This document shows positions 53,609 to 63,048 of a stretch of DNA of 64,000 bases, in pieces. The DNA comes from CAYQOX01 sp964419335. Lineage in GTDB: Bacteria; Hinthialibacterota; Hinthialibacteria; Hinthialibacterales; Hinthialibacteraceae. The DNA is taken from contig CAYQOX010000016.1 in assembly GCA_964419335.1 (NCBI GenBank), positions 1 through 64,000 on the forward strand, read 5' to 3'. The notes beneath the pieces were generated by a model. That model did not search any database and was not told where the DNA came from. It saw nothing but the letters and a program-made list of their open reading frames with translations. Position 1 is the first letter of the stretch; every line of letters starts with the position of its first letter. Made by a program: the position numbers and the translations under genes.

Positions 53609-54496
53609 TCATGCTCTTTCTCCCAAGCTGAACTTATAACGCAGAATTTGGGAAAAGCTGCGTCCCGGAAGTTGGATCATGGGAACCGTGTGGGAGGAAC
53701 GTCGAAGCAGCACCCGATCGCTAGAATGCAGAGTCGTATGGATTTGTCCGTCAAGGATAAGTACCAAGTCAGCCGCGCTTTCATGAAACCAGATGCTTAG
53801 TTCTTTTTTTCCATCAAAGACCAAAGGGCGATTAAATAGGGAATGGGGCGAGACTGGGGTGATGACCAGCGCGGCCAGATGTGGTTCAAGTATGGGACCT
53901 CCTGCCGAGAGAGAGTGCCCGGTTGAGCCAGTGGGGGTTGCCACAATTAAACCATCGGCACGATAGGCCAGAGCATCGTCTTCGTTTTCTCCCAGCCAGA
54001 TGTTCAATAATCGTCCGGGTTGTAAGAGAGTGATCAAGGCTTCGTTGAAGGCCAGGCTTTTAAAAACTTCTTCTTCATGATTCGTAAAAGTGGGGCGAAG
54101 AATTCGTGTTTCCATCAGATAGCGGGTAATCAGTTGATAATGCCCTTGCAGCACGCATTTTAGGGCTTCTGGCATTTCATGAAAACCGCATGTAGTCAAG
54201 AAACCAAATCCACCCAGATTGACGCCAAGAATAGGTTTGGGATTTTCTGCGAGCTGTCGGGCGACGCCCAATAAAGTTCCGTCTCCCCCGAGGACGACCA
54301 CGAGATCACATTGATTCACTTTCTCTTGGAGATGATCATTGGAATGATCACATTCGTCTTGCTGATGTTCAGCTGTTTGGGTCTCGATATTGTGCTGGTG
54401 AAAAAATCGTTGTACTTCACGCCACGCGCTGTGGGCATGGGGTTTCGACCAGTTACAAACAATTAAAACAGAATGAATGTTTGGAGGTTCCTGCAT
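53609..54496 (-). CDS. nadK: NAD kinase
   Basis: 295 residues. The GGDGT motif in VVVLGGDGTLLGVARQL, GVNLGGFGFLT, and YRADGLIVATPTGSTGHSLSAGGPIL are diagnostic for ATP-NAD kinase (NadK/PpnK), which makes NADP. The C-terminal beta-sandwich includes VITPVSPHSLFNRPLVF. It lies 2 nt after tlyA with AAGGA upstream. nadK next to tlyA is a common bacterial pairing. Confidence 0.96.
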   Translation of the reverse strand: MQEPPNIHSVLIVCNWSKPHAHSAWREVQRFFHQHNIETQTAEHQQDECDHSNDHLQEKVNQCDLVVVLGGDGTLLGVARQLAENPKPILGVNLGGFGFLTTCGFHEMPEALKCVLQGHYQLITRYLMETRILRPTFTNHEEEVFKSLAFNEALITLLQPGRLLNIWLGENEDDALAYRADGLIVATPTGSTGHSLSAGGPILEPHLAALVITPVSPHSLFNRPLVFDGKKELSIWFHESAADLVLILDGQIHTTLHSSDRVLLRRSSHTVPMIQLPGRSFSQILRYKFSLGERA

Positions 54497-54498
54497 AA

Positions 54499-55296
54499 TT
54501 AGATCCTTGCGTAGGTTTCTTCTACAACTTGTCGAATCACACCCTCATCGATAGGTTGACTGAGACCTGGTTTACTATGGAGAAGGAATTCCATATTACC
54601 GGTTTTTCCTTGTAAAGGCGAAGGGGCTAAATCCAAAACACTCCATTTTTCTTGGAAAAAAAAGGCGCAACAATGGCTCAGCACTTCATAATGATCCTCT
54701 TTGGAACGTACTATTCCTTTTTTGCCGACGCGTCCTTTTCCAATCTCGAACTGAGGTTTAATTAATAAAACCAATTCCCCCTTTCCATTAAGGATATTGC
54801 GAATTGCGGGGAAAACCGTTTTTATGCTGATGAAAGATAAATCCCCGACTACTAAATCAATCGCTTGGTCAAAATCTTCTTTTTTTAAATAACGACAGTT
54901 GGTACGGTCCATCACCACCACGCGGGGATCAACTTGTAGTTCATAAGCTAACTGCCCATATCCCACATCGATGGCAAACACTTTCTTGGCACCAAAGCGC
55001 AGCAGGCAATCGGTGAAGCCTCCTGTCGAGGCGCCTAAATCTACGGCCACCCAATCTTGTACATGAATCGAAAAACGTCTGAGTGCTGCTTCCAGTTTCA
55101 GTCCACCTCGGCTTACATACGAGGTTTCTTTTTGCTTTACTCGCACCGTTGTATCCATTGTGAATTTATGTCCTGGTTTGTCCACGACCTTTTCTTCGAC
55201 CAAGACTTTGCCCGCACGGATTAGGCGTTGGGCTTCTTCGCGATTTTGTGCCAACTCATGATTGATGAGTAGTTGATCCAGACGAATTTTGCTCAT
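54499..55296 (-). CDS. tlyA: TlyA-family rRNA methyltransferase (hemolysin A homologue)
   Basis: 265 residues. The N-terminal S4 domain (RLDQLLINHELAQNREEAQRLIRAGKVLVEEK) precedes a SAM-dependent methyltransferase domain: VSRGGLKLEAAL, AVDLGASTGGFTDCLL, KVFAIDVGYGQLA and VVGDLSFISI. TlyA 2'-O-methylates 16S/23S rRNA in mycobacteria and is widespread. ATG 55296 gives the usual MSKIRLDQLL start; a GTG three codons earlier is possible. It lies in a minus-strand run GT2-tlyA-nadK. Confidence 0.94.
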   Translation of the reverse strand: MSKIRLDQLLINHELAQNREEAQRLIRAGKVLVEEKVVDKPGHKFTMDTTVRVKQKETSYVSRGGLKLEAALRRFSIHVQDWVAVDLGASTGGFTDCLLRFGAKKVFAIDVGYGQLAYELQVDPRVVVMDRTNCRYLKKEDFDQAIDLVVGDLSFISIKTVFPAIRNILNGKGELVLLIKPQFEIGKGRVGKKGIVRSKEDHYEVLSHCCAFFFQEKWSVLDLAPSPLQGKTGNMEFLLHSKPGLSQPIDEGVIRQVVEETYARI

Positions 55297-55308
55297 GGCT
55301 TTCACTGT

Positions 55309-56259
55309 TTATACATCCCGCATTTGGTGTATCGGGTATCCCATGGCTGCGGTTTTTGCTCCATGATACTGCCCCCACGCTGAAGCCCAGGCAAAGCGGG
55401 GTACATTAAGGAAACATTTTATGATTTTCCAGGAAAGTTTCCGGCTTCGAAGGAGGTACATCCAATCGTTACCCATGGTTAAAAATATCGAACGAAATAC
55501 TTTCCACCGCGAGGGAATAGTTCTCAACCTAAAGAGTTCATACAAACGATAATGATTCTGAAAAGTACGCTTGTATTGATAACTGGCAGATCGCTCATGT
55601 GAATGAATAACCGCGGCTTTGGGCTCATATATAATTTTATAACCATTACATAGAGCCCGGTATCCCCATTCTAGATCCTCTGCGAAAGCGGCTGGAGGAA
55701 TTGGTATTTTTTCCCAAACATCGCGACGAATAATACTTGCCACATTATCAAAGGCACATGTAACAAGTTTTTCCATTGGATGAGCCGCAAAGAAGTTGGG
55801 ATATTGGTGCAAAGAAATCACTCTCGCTTCCAACAAGGAAGTGACCCAGTTTCCTACGTCTCTTCGTACCAAAGGGGTGGCATCTTTGCGAGGAATTTGT
55901 CTTGCATATCCTCCAGCCGCGTTTTCTCGCTCTACTGCATTAACAAAATTTTGCAAAAACCAGCGATCCGCAGGAAACGCATCTTGGGTTAACAATACGT
56001 TCCATTTACCCGAAGCGTGAGCAATGCCAAGATTTCTTGTTAGCCCATGGTTAAATTCTTTTGGATCAATGGGGATTACTTTGGCTCCAAATTGTTTTGC
56101 GGTTTCAGAAGTTCCATCTGTTGAGCCTGAATCTAAAACCACCAATTCTGCATCAGAATAATTTTCTTGTATGCGCAATTGGTTCAACATCCGGGAAAAT
56201 TCTTCTCCCGCGTTAAAAGTGGGAATGACGATACTGAGGGAAATAGCAGGTATTTGCAT
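55309..56259 (-). CDS. GT2 glycosyltransferase (rhamnosyltransferase-like)
   Basis: 316 residues. LSIVIPTFNAGEEFSRMLNQL opens the GT-A fold, VVLDSGSTDGT is the nucleotide-binding strand, LLTQDAFPAD the DxD-like metal site, and FAEDLEWGYRALCNGYKIIYEPKAAVIHSHE the acceptor/catalytic region. The combination resembles rhamnosyltransferases of O-antigen synthesis. No membrane segments are needed; it probably acts at the inner membrane face. The substrate is unknown. Confidence 0.9.
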   Translation of the reverse strand: MQIPAISLSIVIPTFNAGEEFSRMLNQLRIQENYSDAELVVLDSGSTDGTSETAKQFGAKVIPIDPKEFNHGLTRNLGIAHASGKWNVLLTQDAFPADRWFLQNFVNAVERENAAGGYARQIPRKDATPLVRRDVGNWVTSLLEARVISLHQYPNFFAAHPMEKLVTCAFDNVASIIRRDVWEKIPIPPAAFAEDLEWGYRALCNGYKIIYEPKAAVIHSHERSASYQYKRTFQNHYRLYELFRLRTIPSRWKVFRSIFLTMGNDWMYLLRSRKLSWKIIKCFLNVPRFAWASAWGQYHGAKTAAMGYPIHQMRDV

Positions 56260-56889
56260 ATCGAAAAAAAGTTTTTACGTTTATTCGCCAAGTCCTTTAC
56301 AAGTAAATAAAAGTATTATTACAATGTTCATGATGGAAAAATAATATAATCGAAAGAGCAAACATATGGACATGCAATGAGGAAACAATAGGAGATTGGG
56401 TATGGAGAGCCATGTTGTTTTGTAGTATAATACACCACATCAAAATAAAAAGATATCTCATTAAATTATTAATCCTTCAATACAATCAATGTTTCTTTAG
56501 GATTTTCTTGATGAGAAAAAGCGTGACATGGAAAGCTTTTTCTTAGCAAAACGCGAATTTACTCTATTCATGATCCCTATTATTTTGTATAATAATTATA
56601 AAAAGTATGTGTTGATTTTAACCTAAAAACGAGTTATGCACAATCACGTCAAGCCAAATAGATTTAATATGTCATTTGATTTGTGTCATAATGATCATTA
56701 TACTTTGATGGGAAAAAAGGAGAGCGTTGTATGTTAATAATTTAACAGGTAAAAATTATTGATACATTTGGGTTTTCTCGTTATCTTTTTGTTTATGAAT
56801 AGGTATAATAAGACTAAAACTGAACTGTGATTTTGGATTTTATTACATAAATATTTTTGCAATATATTATTAAGATGTGGAGCATTTAA
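56260..56889. other. Long AT-rich intergenic region
   Basis: About 630 bases between a minus-strand GT2 gene and a plus-strand regulator. It is very AT-rich, with many TATAAT-like stretches (for example near 56425), so a promoter cannot be singled out. A 14-base perfect palindrome is at 56688-56701. No coding frame or RNA fold is recognised. Confidence 0.5.
56688..56701. promoter_or_regulatory. Perfect palindrome, possible operator
   Basis: ATAATGATCATTAT reads the same on both strands. It resembles a compressed Fur-type box (ATAATGAT/ATCATTAT halves). It lies about 190 bases before the regulator gene. Confidence 0.35.
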
Positions 56890-58293
56890 ATGAAAAGTAA
56901 AACGCAAGCGAAAGAAACATTAAAAGGCGTTGGTGTAGCCGTTTTAGCCCCTAAGGGGCGAACGACCAACGCGCTAACGGAAACTCTTAGCAAAGCGGGG
57001 TGTAAACCTATTTGCGCCTCGGAATTAGACGAATTGTTACAGCAGGTCAGTCAGAACCCTGCGAAAGTGTTGATGGTGGAAATCTCATTGTGCGATGAAT
57101 TTTCTGAACGTCAGGCCAAAAATCTTGAGCAACTGGAAGATTTAGGCAGTGAGATCATCGTGGTTGCGAGCGAAGGAAAGACGGATGAAGCCTACAGCTG
57201 GTCAAAAAGATTGAACGCCTACTTTGTGACTACACCGGTCTCATCCGAAGAACTTTCCATTTTGCTTGAACGAGCCCTGGATTCTCATCTCCTCAAAAAA
57301 CGTCTTGCACGTTATGAGTGCCCCGAATCTTCGGTGGAGCGATATGGTCCTGTCATTGTAAAATCATCGGAAATGAAGGATATCGTGCGACTGGCGGATA
57401 TCCTTGCAGGACGCGACGACAGCATCCTCTTTGTGGGAGGGATTGGTACCGGAAAAGAACTTCTAGCGAAAACCATCCATGAACACAGTCCGCGCCGTCA
57501 TGCTCCCTTCTATTCGATTAATTGTCGTTCGTTCTCCAATGAGGATTTAGCAGTTGAATTATTTGGCAAAGGTGATCCCGGTTCTCCCGAGGCAGAGAAA
57601 GATGTCACCTTTTTAGAAATGTGTGAAGGGGGTACCTTATTCTTGGATGAAATCGGTATCATTTCTCCGAATGTCCAAGGTAAACTCCAGCGCTTCTTAG
57701 AGGATGGGTCTTTCACACGGGTCAACTCACGGACGGTGTGTAAAGCGGATGTTCGCATTTTCGCTGCAACCAGCCAATCACTTGATGAACAGGTGGCTAA
57801 AGGAGAATTTTCGGAGGATCTGTACTTCCGTCTTAACCGCTTTACCCTGCAAATTCCTTCCTTGAAGCGTCGTGTAGAAGATATTCCCGTACTTACGAAG
57901 ACTTTTCTTCACCGAATTGCGCAAGAGAGAGGCACTGAACCCCTGAAGATTACTGAAGAAGCCCTTAAGTTGCTCATGGATTATCATTGGCCTGGCAATA
58001 TTCGGGAACTAGAAAATACACTGGAATATGCTTGCTTGGTCGCTGGAGACGGCCCAATCGAACCCAATCACTTACCGAAACAATTTCATGACGATGTTGG
58101 TAATGTCTTCATGGGCGTGGCTGTGGATGATTTGCCTCCGATTAGTGAAATTGAGCGGCGCTACATCTTACGGGTGATGGAAGCGACCCGAGGGAACAAA
58201 GTCAAAGCAGCCCATATTCTTGACATTAATCGAGCGACACTCCACCGCAAGCTACAGATTTATGACAAACAAAAAATGGTGGAATTGGCATAA
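56890..58293 (+). CDS. NtrC-type AAA+ transcription regulator with degenerate receiver and no GAFTGA motif
   Basis: 467 residues. Residues 12-130 form a receiver-like domain in which the phospho-acceptor Asp is replaced by Glu64 (LMVEISL), and the conserved Lys near 113 is Thr (FVTTP). The AAA+ domain (about 152-390) has Walker A GGIGTGKE (183-190), Walker B FLDEIG (251-256) and arginine-finger FSEDLYFRLN. After ELFG (223-226) the sigma-54-contacting GAFTGA loop is replaced by KGDPGSPEAE. A Fis-type helix-turn-helix (GNKVKAAHILDINRATLHRKL) ends the protein. It likely regulates transcription without phosphorylation and perhaps without sigma-54. Confidence 0.9.
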   Translation: MKSKTQAKETLKGVGVAVLAPKGRTTNALTETLSKAGCKPICASELDELLQQVSQNPAKVLMVEISLCDEFSERQAKNLEQLEDLGSEIIVVASEGKTDEAYSWSKRLNAYFVTTPVSSEELSILLERALDSHLLKKRLARYECPESSVERYGPVIVKSSEMKDIVRLADILAGRDDSILFVGGIGTGKELLAKTIHEHSPRRHAPFYSINCRSFSNEDLAVELFGKGDPGSPEAEKDVTFLEMCEGGTLFLDEIGIISPNVQGKLQRFLEDGSFTRVNSRTVCKADVRIFAATSQSLDEQVAKGEFSEDLYFRLNRFTLQIPSLKRRVEDIPVLTKTFLHRIAQERGTEPLKITEEALKLLMDYHWPGNIRELENTLEYACLVAGDGPIEPNHLPKQFHDDVGNVFMGVAVDDLPPISEIERRYILRVMEATRGNKVKAAHILDINRATLHRKLQIYDKQKMVELA

Positions 58294-58314
58294 CTTTTTT
58301 ATTCAAATGAACTC

Positions 58315-58353
58315 AAGAAAGCCCGATGTGTTCAATTTCATCGGGCTTTCTTT
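58315..58353 (+). terminator. Rho-independent terminator
   Basis: AAGAAAGCCCGATG (58315-58328) pairs perfectly with CATCGGGCTTTCTT (58339-58352), followed by T. It ends the regulator gene. Confidence 0.88.
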
Positions 58354-58438
58354 GTGCTTAAGAGGGATGCAAATCGGAGAACTTACGCTATGATAGTGGA
58401 TTGAATCTACGTGAATATCCTAAATTTCTTTTTATTGA

Positions 58439-60286
58439 ATGATGAGAGTTTTGTTTGTTAATCACACATTTCCGCCAGAAAGTTTTTCAGGTTCAGAGAT
58501 TTATGTTTTACATCTTGCCAAAGCGTTGCACCGCCAGGGAAACGAAGCCGCTGTCTTTTATCGCTATGCAAATCCAGACAAAGAAGAGTATCTCATCCAG
58601 CGAGATGAATTTGACGGTATTCCTACTTATAAAATTAATCATACTTACCGTTATGTTCAATCGTTTCAGGATATTTATCTCGATAATGTGATCATGGCCA
58701 AGTTCGGCCATTTTTTGCGGGAATGGAAACCGGATATTGTTCATTTCAATCACACCACCAATTTATCCCTCTCTCTGGTGAAGGAAGCCAAATCCGCGGG
58801 ATGTGCGGTGGTATATACTCTTCATGATTATTGGCTGCTATGCCAACGTGGGCAGCTGCTCAAGCGGGATTTATCTCTCTGTACGGGACCAACCATGGAA
58901 GGGTGCCGTGAATGTTTGTCCTTGCAATTACTTAAGGGAAGAATGAAGCGGTGGGTTAGCCCTCTTTTACAGCGTCCCAAACGCACAGCTTCTCATAATA
59001 ACGTATTGAGGCAGTTTACCAATTTGCGTCAGGCGAATATTCAAACCCCGGTGCGCGATTATGTGGGTCTCACATGCTTTGAGATGGAAGATACTCCGGG
59101 GGAAACGCTGCTCACCCATCCGCCTGCGGAAGTGACTTTCCCGCTCTCCATTTCTAAGCCTGGAATCCTTAAAACCGCTATTGCTATGCATCCCAGTACC
59201 TATGAAAAAGCGGGGGAGGGGGTTTTGTTCGAGATTGAATATGAAGGGAGACTTCTTTTTTCACGGGAATTACATCCAAAAAAATCACGCTCTGATCACG
59301 GCTGGCATTCAGTTGAAATCCCTTTACAGCCAACCTCCCCGAGGAGTGAAACAATCACTTTTCGAACTCGCCCGACTTCGGATGATCCGCAATTTTGTAC
59401 TGCCGGTTGGCACTTGCCCCGTGTAGAATCAAATGAATCTATTCAACCTGAGAAAAAATTACGCTCCGAACGACAGCAACAAATCAAAGATCTCGCTCAT
59501 CGAGCCATGACCCATGTGGCGGATACGATTTCGGCCTTTTCAGTACTCGCTCAAGAAGGGCTTCATCATCGAAAGCAATGGGTGCAACAGGTGTTGGAGC
59601 AGGTCGATCAATTTGTTGCTCCTTCACGTTTTTTGATGGATTTTTATATTCGTCATGGATTGCCAAAAGAAAAAATCATTTACGCAGATTATGGGTTTGT
59701 TTATCCCCAGTGTGTTATCCCCTTCAAGCCGATTCAAAAACCCCTTATTTTTGGTTTTATAGGGACCTGGATTCCCTCCAAAGGTTTAGACATCGCTCTC
59801 AAGGCATTTCAGTCTATTTCGCCCCGTGATGCTCGTTTTATTGTTCATGGATATTTCCCTGGCTATGATGGCTATGAAGATTATGAAATCTACTTGCGTT
59901 CACTGGCAGGTGAGGCTGTAGAATTTCGTGGGAAGTATCAACCGAACCAAGTTTTTGACCTTTTGGAAAAAATGGATTGTCTCATCATGCCTTCGATATG
60001 GTATGAAAATTCTCCCTTAACCATCCATGAAGCCTTCTTGGCCCACTTGCCGGTGATCACTTCAGACAATGGGGGGATGGCGGAACTGGTTTCCCAGGGA
60101 GGGGGGATTACGTTTCGCCAGCGGGATCCCGAAAGCCTACGTGCTGTCATCGAGAAGATGATCGAGGAGCCCGGGCGGTTGGAGCGCTTGCGAAGAAGAA
60201 TACCGGATGTCAAATCGATAAGCGAGAACGCCAACGAAATGCTTGATCTTTATCACGAGGTTATGAAAGCGAATAAAACAACATGA
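58439..60286 (+). CDS. GT4-family glycosyltransferase with embedded beta-sandwich domain (paralogue)
   Basis: 615 residues. VLFVNHTFPPESFSGSEIYVLHLAKALHRQGN, VVYTLHDYWLLCQRG and, after the insertion, FVAPSRFLMDFYIRHGLPKEKI, FGFIGTWIPSKGLDIAL and PSIWYENSPLTIHEAFLAHLPVI define a GT-B GT4 enzyme. Residues about 210-330 are a beta-rich insertion (PAEVTFPLSI, HGWHSVEIPLQPTSP, FCTAGWHLPRVE) aligned in place with that of the enzyme at 9320-11107. It overlaps the methyltransferase gene by 4 nt. It likely adds a sugar to a surface glycan or flagellin. Confidence 0.9.
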   Translation: MMRVLFVNHTFPPESFSGSEIYVLHLAKALHRQGNEAAVFYRYANPDKEEYLIQRDEFDGIPTYKINHTYRYVQSFQDIYLDNVIMAKFGHFLREWKPDIVHFNHTTNLSLSLVKEAKSAGCAVVYTLHDYWLLCQRGQLLKRDLSLCTGPTMEGCRECLSLQLLKGRMKRWVSPLLQRPKRTASHNNVLRQFTNLRQANIQTPVRDYVGLTCFEMEDTPGETLLTHPPAEVTFPLSISKPGILKTAIAMHPSTYEKAGEGVLFEIEYEGRLLFSRELHPKKSRSDHGWHSVEIPLQPTSPRSETITFRTRPTSDDPQFCTAGWHLPRVESNESIQPEKKLRSERQQQIKDLAHRAMTHVADTISAFSVLAQEGLHHRKQWVQQVLEQVDQFVAPSRFLMDFYIRHGLPKEKIIYADYGFVYPQCVIPFKPIQKPLIFGFIGTWIPSKGLDIALKAFQSISPRDARFIVHGYFPGYDGYEDYEIYLRSLAGEAVEFRGKYQPNQVFDLLEKMDCLIMPSIWYENSPLTIHEAFLAHLPVITSDNGGMAELVSQGGGITFRQRDPESLRAVIEKMIEEPGRLERLRRRIPDVKSISENANEMLDLYHEVMKANKTT

Positions 60287-61044
60287 AAGAATCTCAAACC
60301 TACTCCGCTTTCGCTGAAATTTATGATCGCGTCATGAGGGATGTGGACTACGACAGTTGGGCGATGCACATTATCAATCTTGCTCAACAATACGGAATCG
60401 AAGTGAACAAGATATTGGACATTGCTTGCGGGACCGGAAGTTTCGTTGTGCGTCTGGCGCGGCAAGGTTATGAGGTTAGCGGTATCGATTATTCCCAGCC
60501 GATGATTGATCTCGCCAAAAAGAAACTACGGGAGGATGAGCTCAAGGTCCCTATTTATCAAGCTTCGATGGATTCATTTTCACATCTGAAGGTTGAACGT
60601 GATTATGACCTTATCACGTGTCTTTATGACAGCCTTAATTACATTTTAAAAGAGAAAGAGGTCATGCAGTGTTTTGCTGAAGTTTATAATCATTTACGCT
60701 CGGGGGGCGCCTTTATTTTTGATGTGACCACAGAATACAATCTATTGCATAACTTTGCCGGATATGTTTTTGCGGAAAATTTTGAAGATGCTTCCTACAT
60801 TTGGGAAAATGAATATGATATCGTACGAAAGATTTGTAAATCCAAAGTCACCATGTTTATGAAGGAACAGAAGCAATTTAACCGCTATATTGAAGTGCAC
60901 GTACAGCGAGTCTATTCCAACGCAGATATTCGCGAGATGTTGGAAAACGAAGGATTTCAGATTTTAGGCATGTTCCATAATTTGACAGAGAATCCACCAC
61001 AAAATCAAAGCGAACGAATCCACTTTGTATGCCAAAAGCCATAA
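60283..61044 (+). CDS. Class I SAM-dependent methyltransferase
   Basis: 253 residues. YSAFAEIYDRVMRDVDYDSWAMHI, ILDIACGTGSFVVRLARQGYEVSGIDYSQPMIDLA, DLITCLYDSLNYIL and FIFDVTTEYNL form a complete methyltransferase fold with an internal acceptor lobe. The start overlaps the GT4 stop (ATGA), so it probably methylates the product of that pathway. The exact acceptor is unknown. Confidence 0.88.
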   Translation: MKESQTYSAFAEIYDRVMRDVDYDSWAMHIINLAQQYGIEVNKILDIACGTGSFVVRLARQGYEVSGIDYSQPMIDLAKKKLREDELKVPIYQASMDSFSHLKVERDYDLITCLYDSLNYILKEKEVMQCFAEVYNHLRSGGAFIFDVTTEYNLLHNFAGYVFAENFEDASYIWENEYDIVRKICKSKVTMFMKEQKQFNRYIEVHVQRVYSNADIREMLENEGFQILGMFHNLTENPPQNQSERIHFVCQKP

Positions 61045-61045
61045 T

Positions 61046-61582
61046 TCATCGCCCAGGAGCAGCCATGCCTTCCGGTTTCTCGCGTGTTAAGCGGTAAATC
61101 GTCACCAGGATAAAAGCGGTAAGAATGGCTGCCTGAATGGAGCGTTTCTTGGCATAGCGGGTATAGAGAAATAAGGCTAATACTAGTAACACGGTTTCTA
61201 GAAAAATCCACCAGGGGATAAAGATTTTCAGAGGCGAAGAGGTCGCATCAAGAACATTGATTCCATCCGGCCAATCATATTCAATAAAAGGCCAGAACCA
61301 GGGAACAAAATCAAGATCGCCAAGCAAATGGCTGAAATGGCCAACCCCATAGCTATACGCTTTCGTACGACCCCAAATTAGATAAACGATCAACGTGGCA
61401 AGACATAATCCCAGTAATGAATGCATAGCGCATCGACCGTGTGGAGTGAGAGAGAAGACATCGTTGAGAGGTTTGTCGACCAGGTCGGGAATCATTACAC
61501 CTATGATCACAGGGATCCATTCCACTTTTAAATAACGTGGGGCTAAGGCTGCCACCGCAACATGTCCAGGGACAGGGTACAT
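61046..61582 (-). CDS. YdjM-like (LexA-binding inner-membrane type) membrane protein
   Basis: 178 residues with about four hydrophobic segments. PGHVAVAALAPRYL, GVMIPDLVDKPL, GRCAMHSLLGLCL and YGVGHFSHLLGDL carry the His and Asp pattern of the YdjM/DUF457-type putative membrane metal hydrolases. The function is not established. GGAGG lies 8 nt upstream of the ATG. Confidence 0.7.
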   Translation of the reverse strand: MYPVPGHVAVAALAPRYLKVEWIPVIIGVMIPDLVDKPLNDVFSLTPHGRCAMHSLLGLCLATLIVYLIWGRTKAYSYGVGHFSHLLGDLDFVPWFWPFIEYDWPDGINVLDATSSPLKIFIPWWIFLETVLLVLALFLYTRYAKKRSIQAAILTAFILVTIYRLTREKPEGMAAPGR

Positions 61583-61630
61583 ATCTCAAACCTCCAATAG
61601 TTGTCTCCTCTGTTCAGCTCGCTAGGTTTT

Positions 61631-62953
61631 TCATGTCTGTTTGGCGGTTACCAATGCCTGTGTGAGTTCAAGGAGATTTTCACAGATAAGGTCTGGTTCA
61701 GCGTCTTCCAGATGTTGGCGGGCAGATGGGCCAATTGCTCCTGTCAAGACAGCCGCGCTGGGGCAGGGGATTTGTTTCGCAGCCCAAATATCCGCTTGCG
61801 CATCGCCCACTACCAACACCTTGGAAGGATCGGGAAGAGACCCCGGATCGTGGCTGAATAGGTTTGTTACATTTCCTTCGGGATAAATGGCCCGTAAAAA
61901 AGGGAAAGGGTGCGGTTTGCCGATACTTTTCATGATTTGTTGACGGTGGAGTTGTTTTTCTGCCTCCTCGACCTCGTCAAAGGTGACAATACGATTCGGT
62001 TCGAAGTAGGAAAGCATATCCCACTTTTGCAAGGGAGTCATGATTTCCATACGTGGACGTCCGGTGGCGATACCCAGGGTGTAACCCGCTTCCTTTAATT
62101 GGGTAAGGCATTGGTGGGTATTCTCCCGACCTAACAGGGGTTCTTCATTATGGATTAAGCCAGGTTTAGGGCGATACATGACCGGACGATTATAAGTTTT
62201 TTCGTAAAGTTCTTCACCCAGATACCATTTTTGGAAAAGATCGCGGCAGTCATGCCATAAGGCCGTATTGCGTCCAAAGAGTGGAATACGTAATGACGGG
62301 TGTCGTTGCAGGAGGGTATTGAGTTCATCCAGCAGGTGCAAGCCTTTGATATCGGGATGGAAATCGTCCATCAATTGTACGGCGATGTTTTTAAGTGGTG
62401 CGACCAGACGTTTTTGGCGGCGAAAATAATTTCCCCATAAGTGGAAATCTTTCAGTCGCAAAAATTGCGACCAACTGCCTTGGGTTGCAATGGAGCGGAG
62501 ATCGTCCCATACAGGTTCAAGTGAATCTTTGGCTTTGATCTGGATGGATTGCGCTTTGGCTGGATCTTCGATGGCTTCGGCTTGGAAATCCAATTCAAGA
62601 AATTCGTTGAAAACGTAAAAAGAGGGAGAAAAGAGAGTAACTAAATATACTCCCAATGTGAGATAGGCAAGATCCCAATTGCTGTTAATACCGCGGGACT
62701 TACAGTTAACGATCATTTGCCGAGGTAAGAACTTACGCCAATCGGTGCGATTCCCTCGAATCAAACGATTGTAGTATAAGTCCATGACGGGTGTGTATTC
62801 TTGGGGGCTGAGTCCCAAGAAAGCGGGGCTTTCTAAAATATCACGAACGACAAGGCCGGCTGTATCCCAATAGGCTTCTTCGCTAGTGAGTACACCATCC
62901 ATATCCAGGATGATCATTTCGATGTTTTTGAGTGTGGATGGAAGTTCTGCCAT
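61631..62953 (-). CDS. HAD-superfamily hydrolase with an unusually large cap insertion
   Basis: 440 residues. HAD motif I is IILDMDGVLTSEE (nucleophile Asp near 18). Motif II is GIATGRPRMEI at about 310, motif III the Lys in SIGKPHPFPF and motif IV VLVVGDAQADIWAA. About 270 residues separate motifs I and II, far longer than a usual C1 cap, and are mostly helical (LYYNRLIRGNRTDWRKFL, DFHPDIKGLHLLDELNTLL). It is probably a phosphatase of unknown substrate. It lies 95 nt from mqnE on the same strand. Confidence 0.85.
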   Translation of the reverse strand: MAELPSTLKNIEMIILDMDGVLTSEEAYWDTAGLVVRDILESPAFLGLSPQEYTPVMDLYYNRLIRGNRTDWRKFLPRQMIVNCKSRGINSNWDLAYLTLGVYLVTLFSPSFYVFNEFLELDFQAEAIEDPAKAQSIQIKAKDSLEPVWDDLRSIATQGSWSQFLRLKDFHLWGNYFRRQKRLVAPLKNIAVQLMDDFHPDIKGLHLLDELNTLLQRHPSLRIPLFGRNTALWHDCRDLFQKWYLGEELYEKTYNRPVMYRPKPGLIHNEEPLLGRENTHQCLTQLKEAGYTLGIATGRPRMEIMTPLQKWDMLSYFEPNRIVTFDEVEEAEKQLHRQQIMKSIGKPHPFPFLRAIYPEGNVTNLFSHDPGSLPDPSKVLVVGDAQADIWAAKQIPCPSAAVLTGAIGPSARQHLEDAEPDLICENLLELTQALVTAKQT

Positions 62954-63048
62954 AATTTATTCAATAGTATCTCTCGTATTATTTGGTGCGTAAATGTAGA
63001 CAATCTCATAATCGGATGGAATAGCCCATGATAATAGGAGAATAGGAT

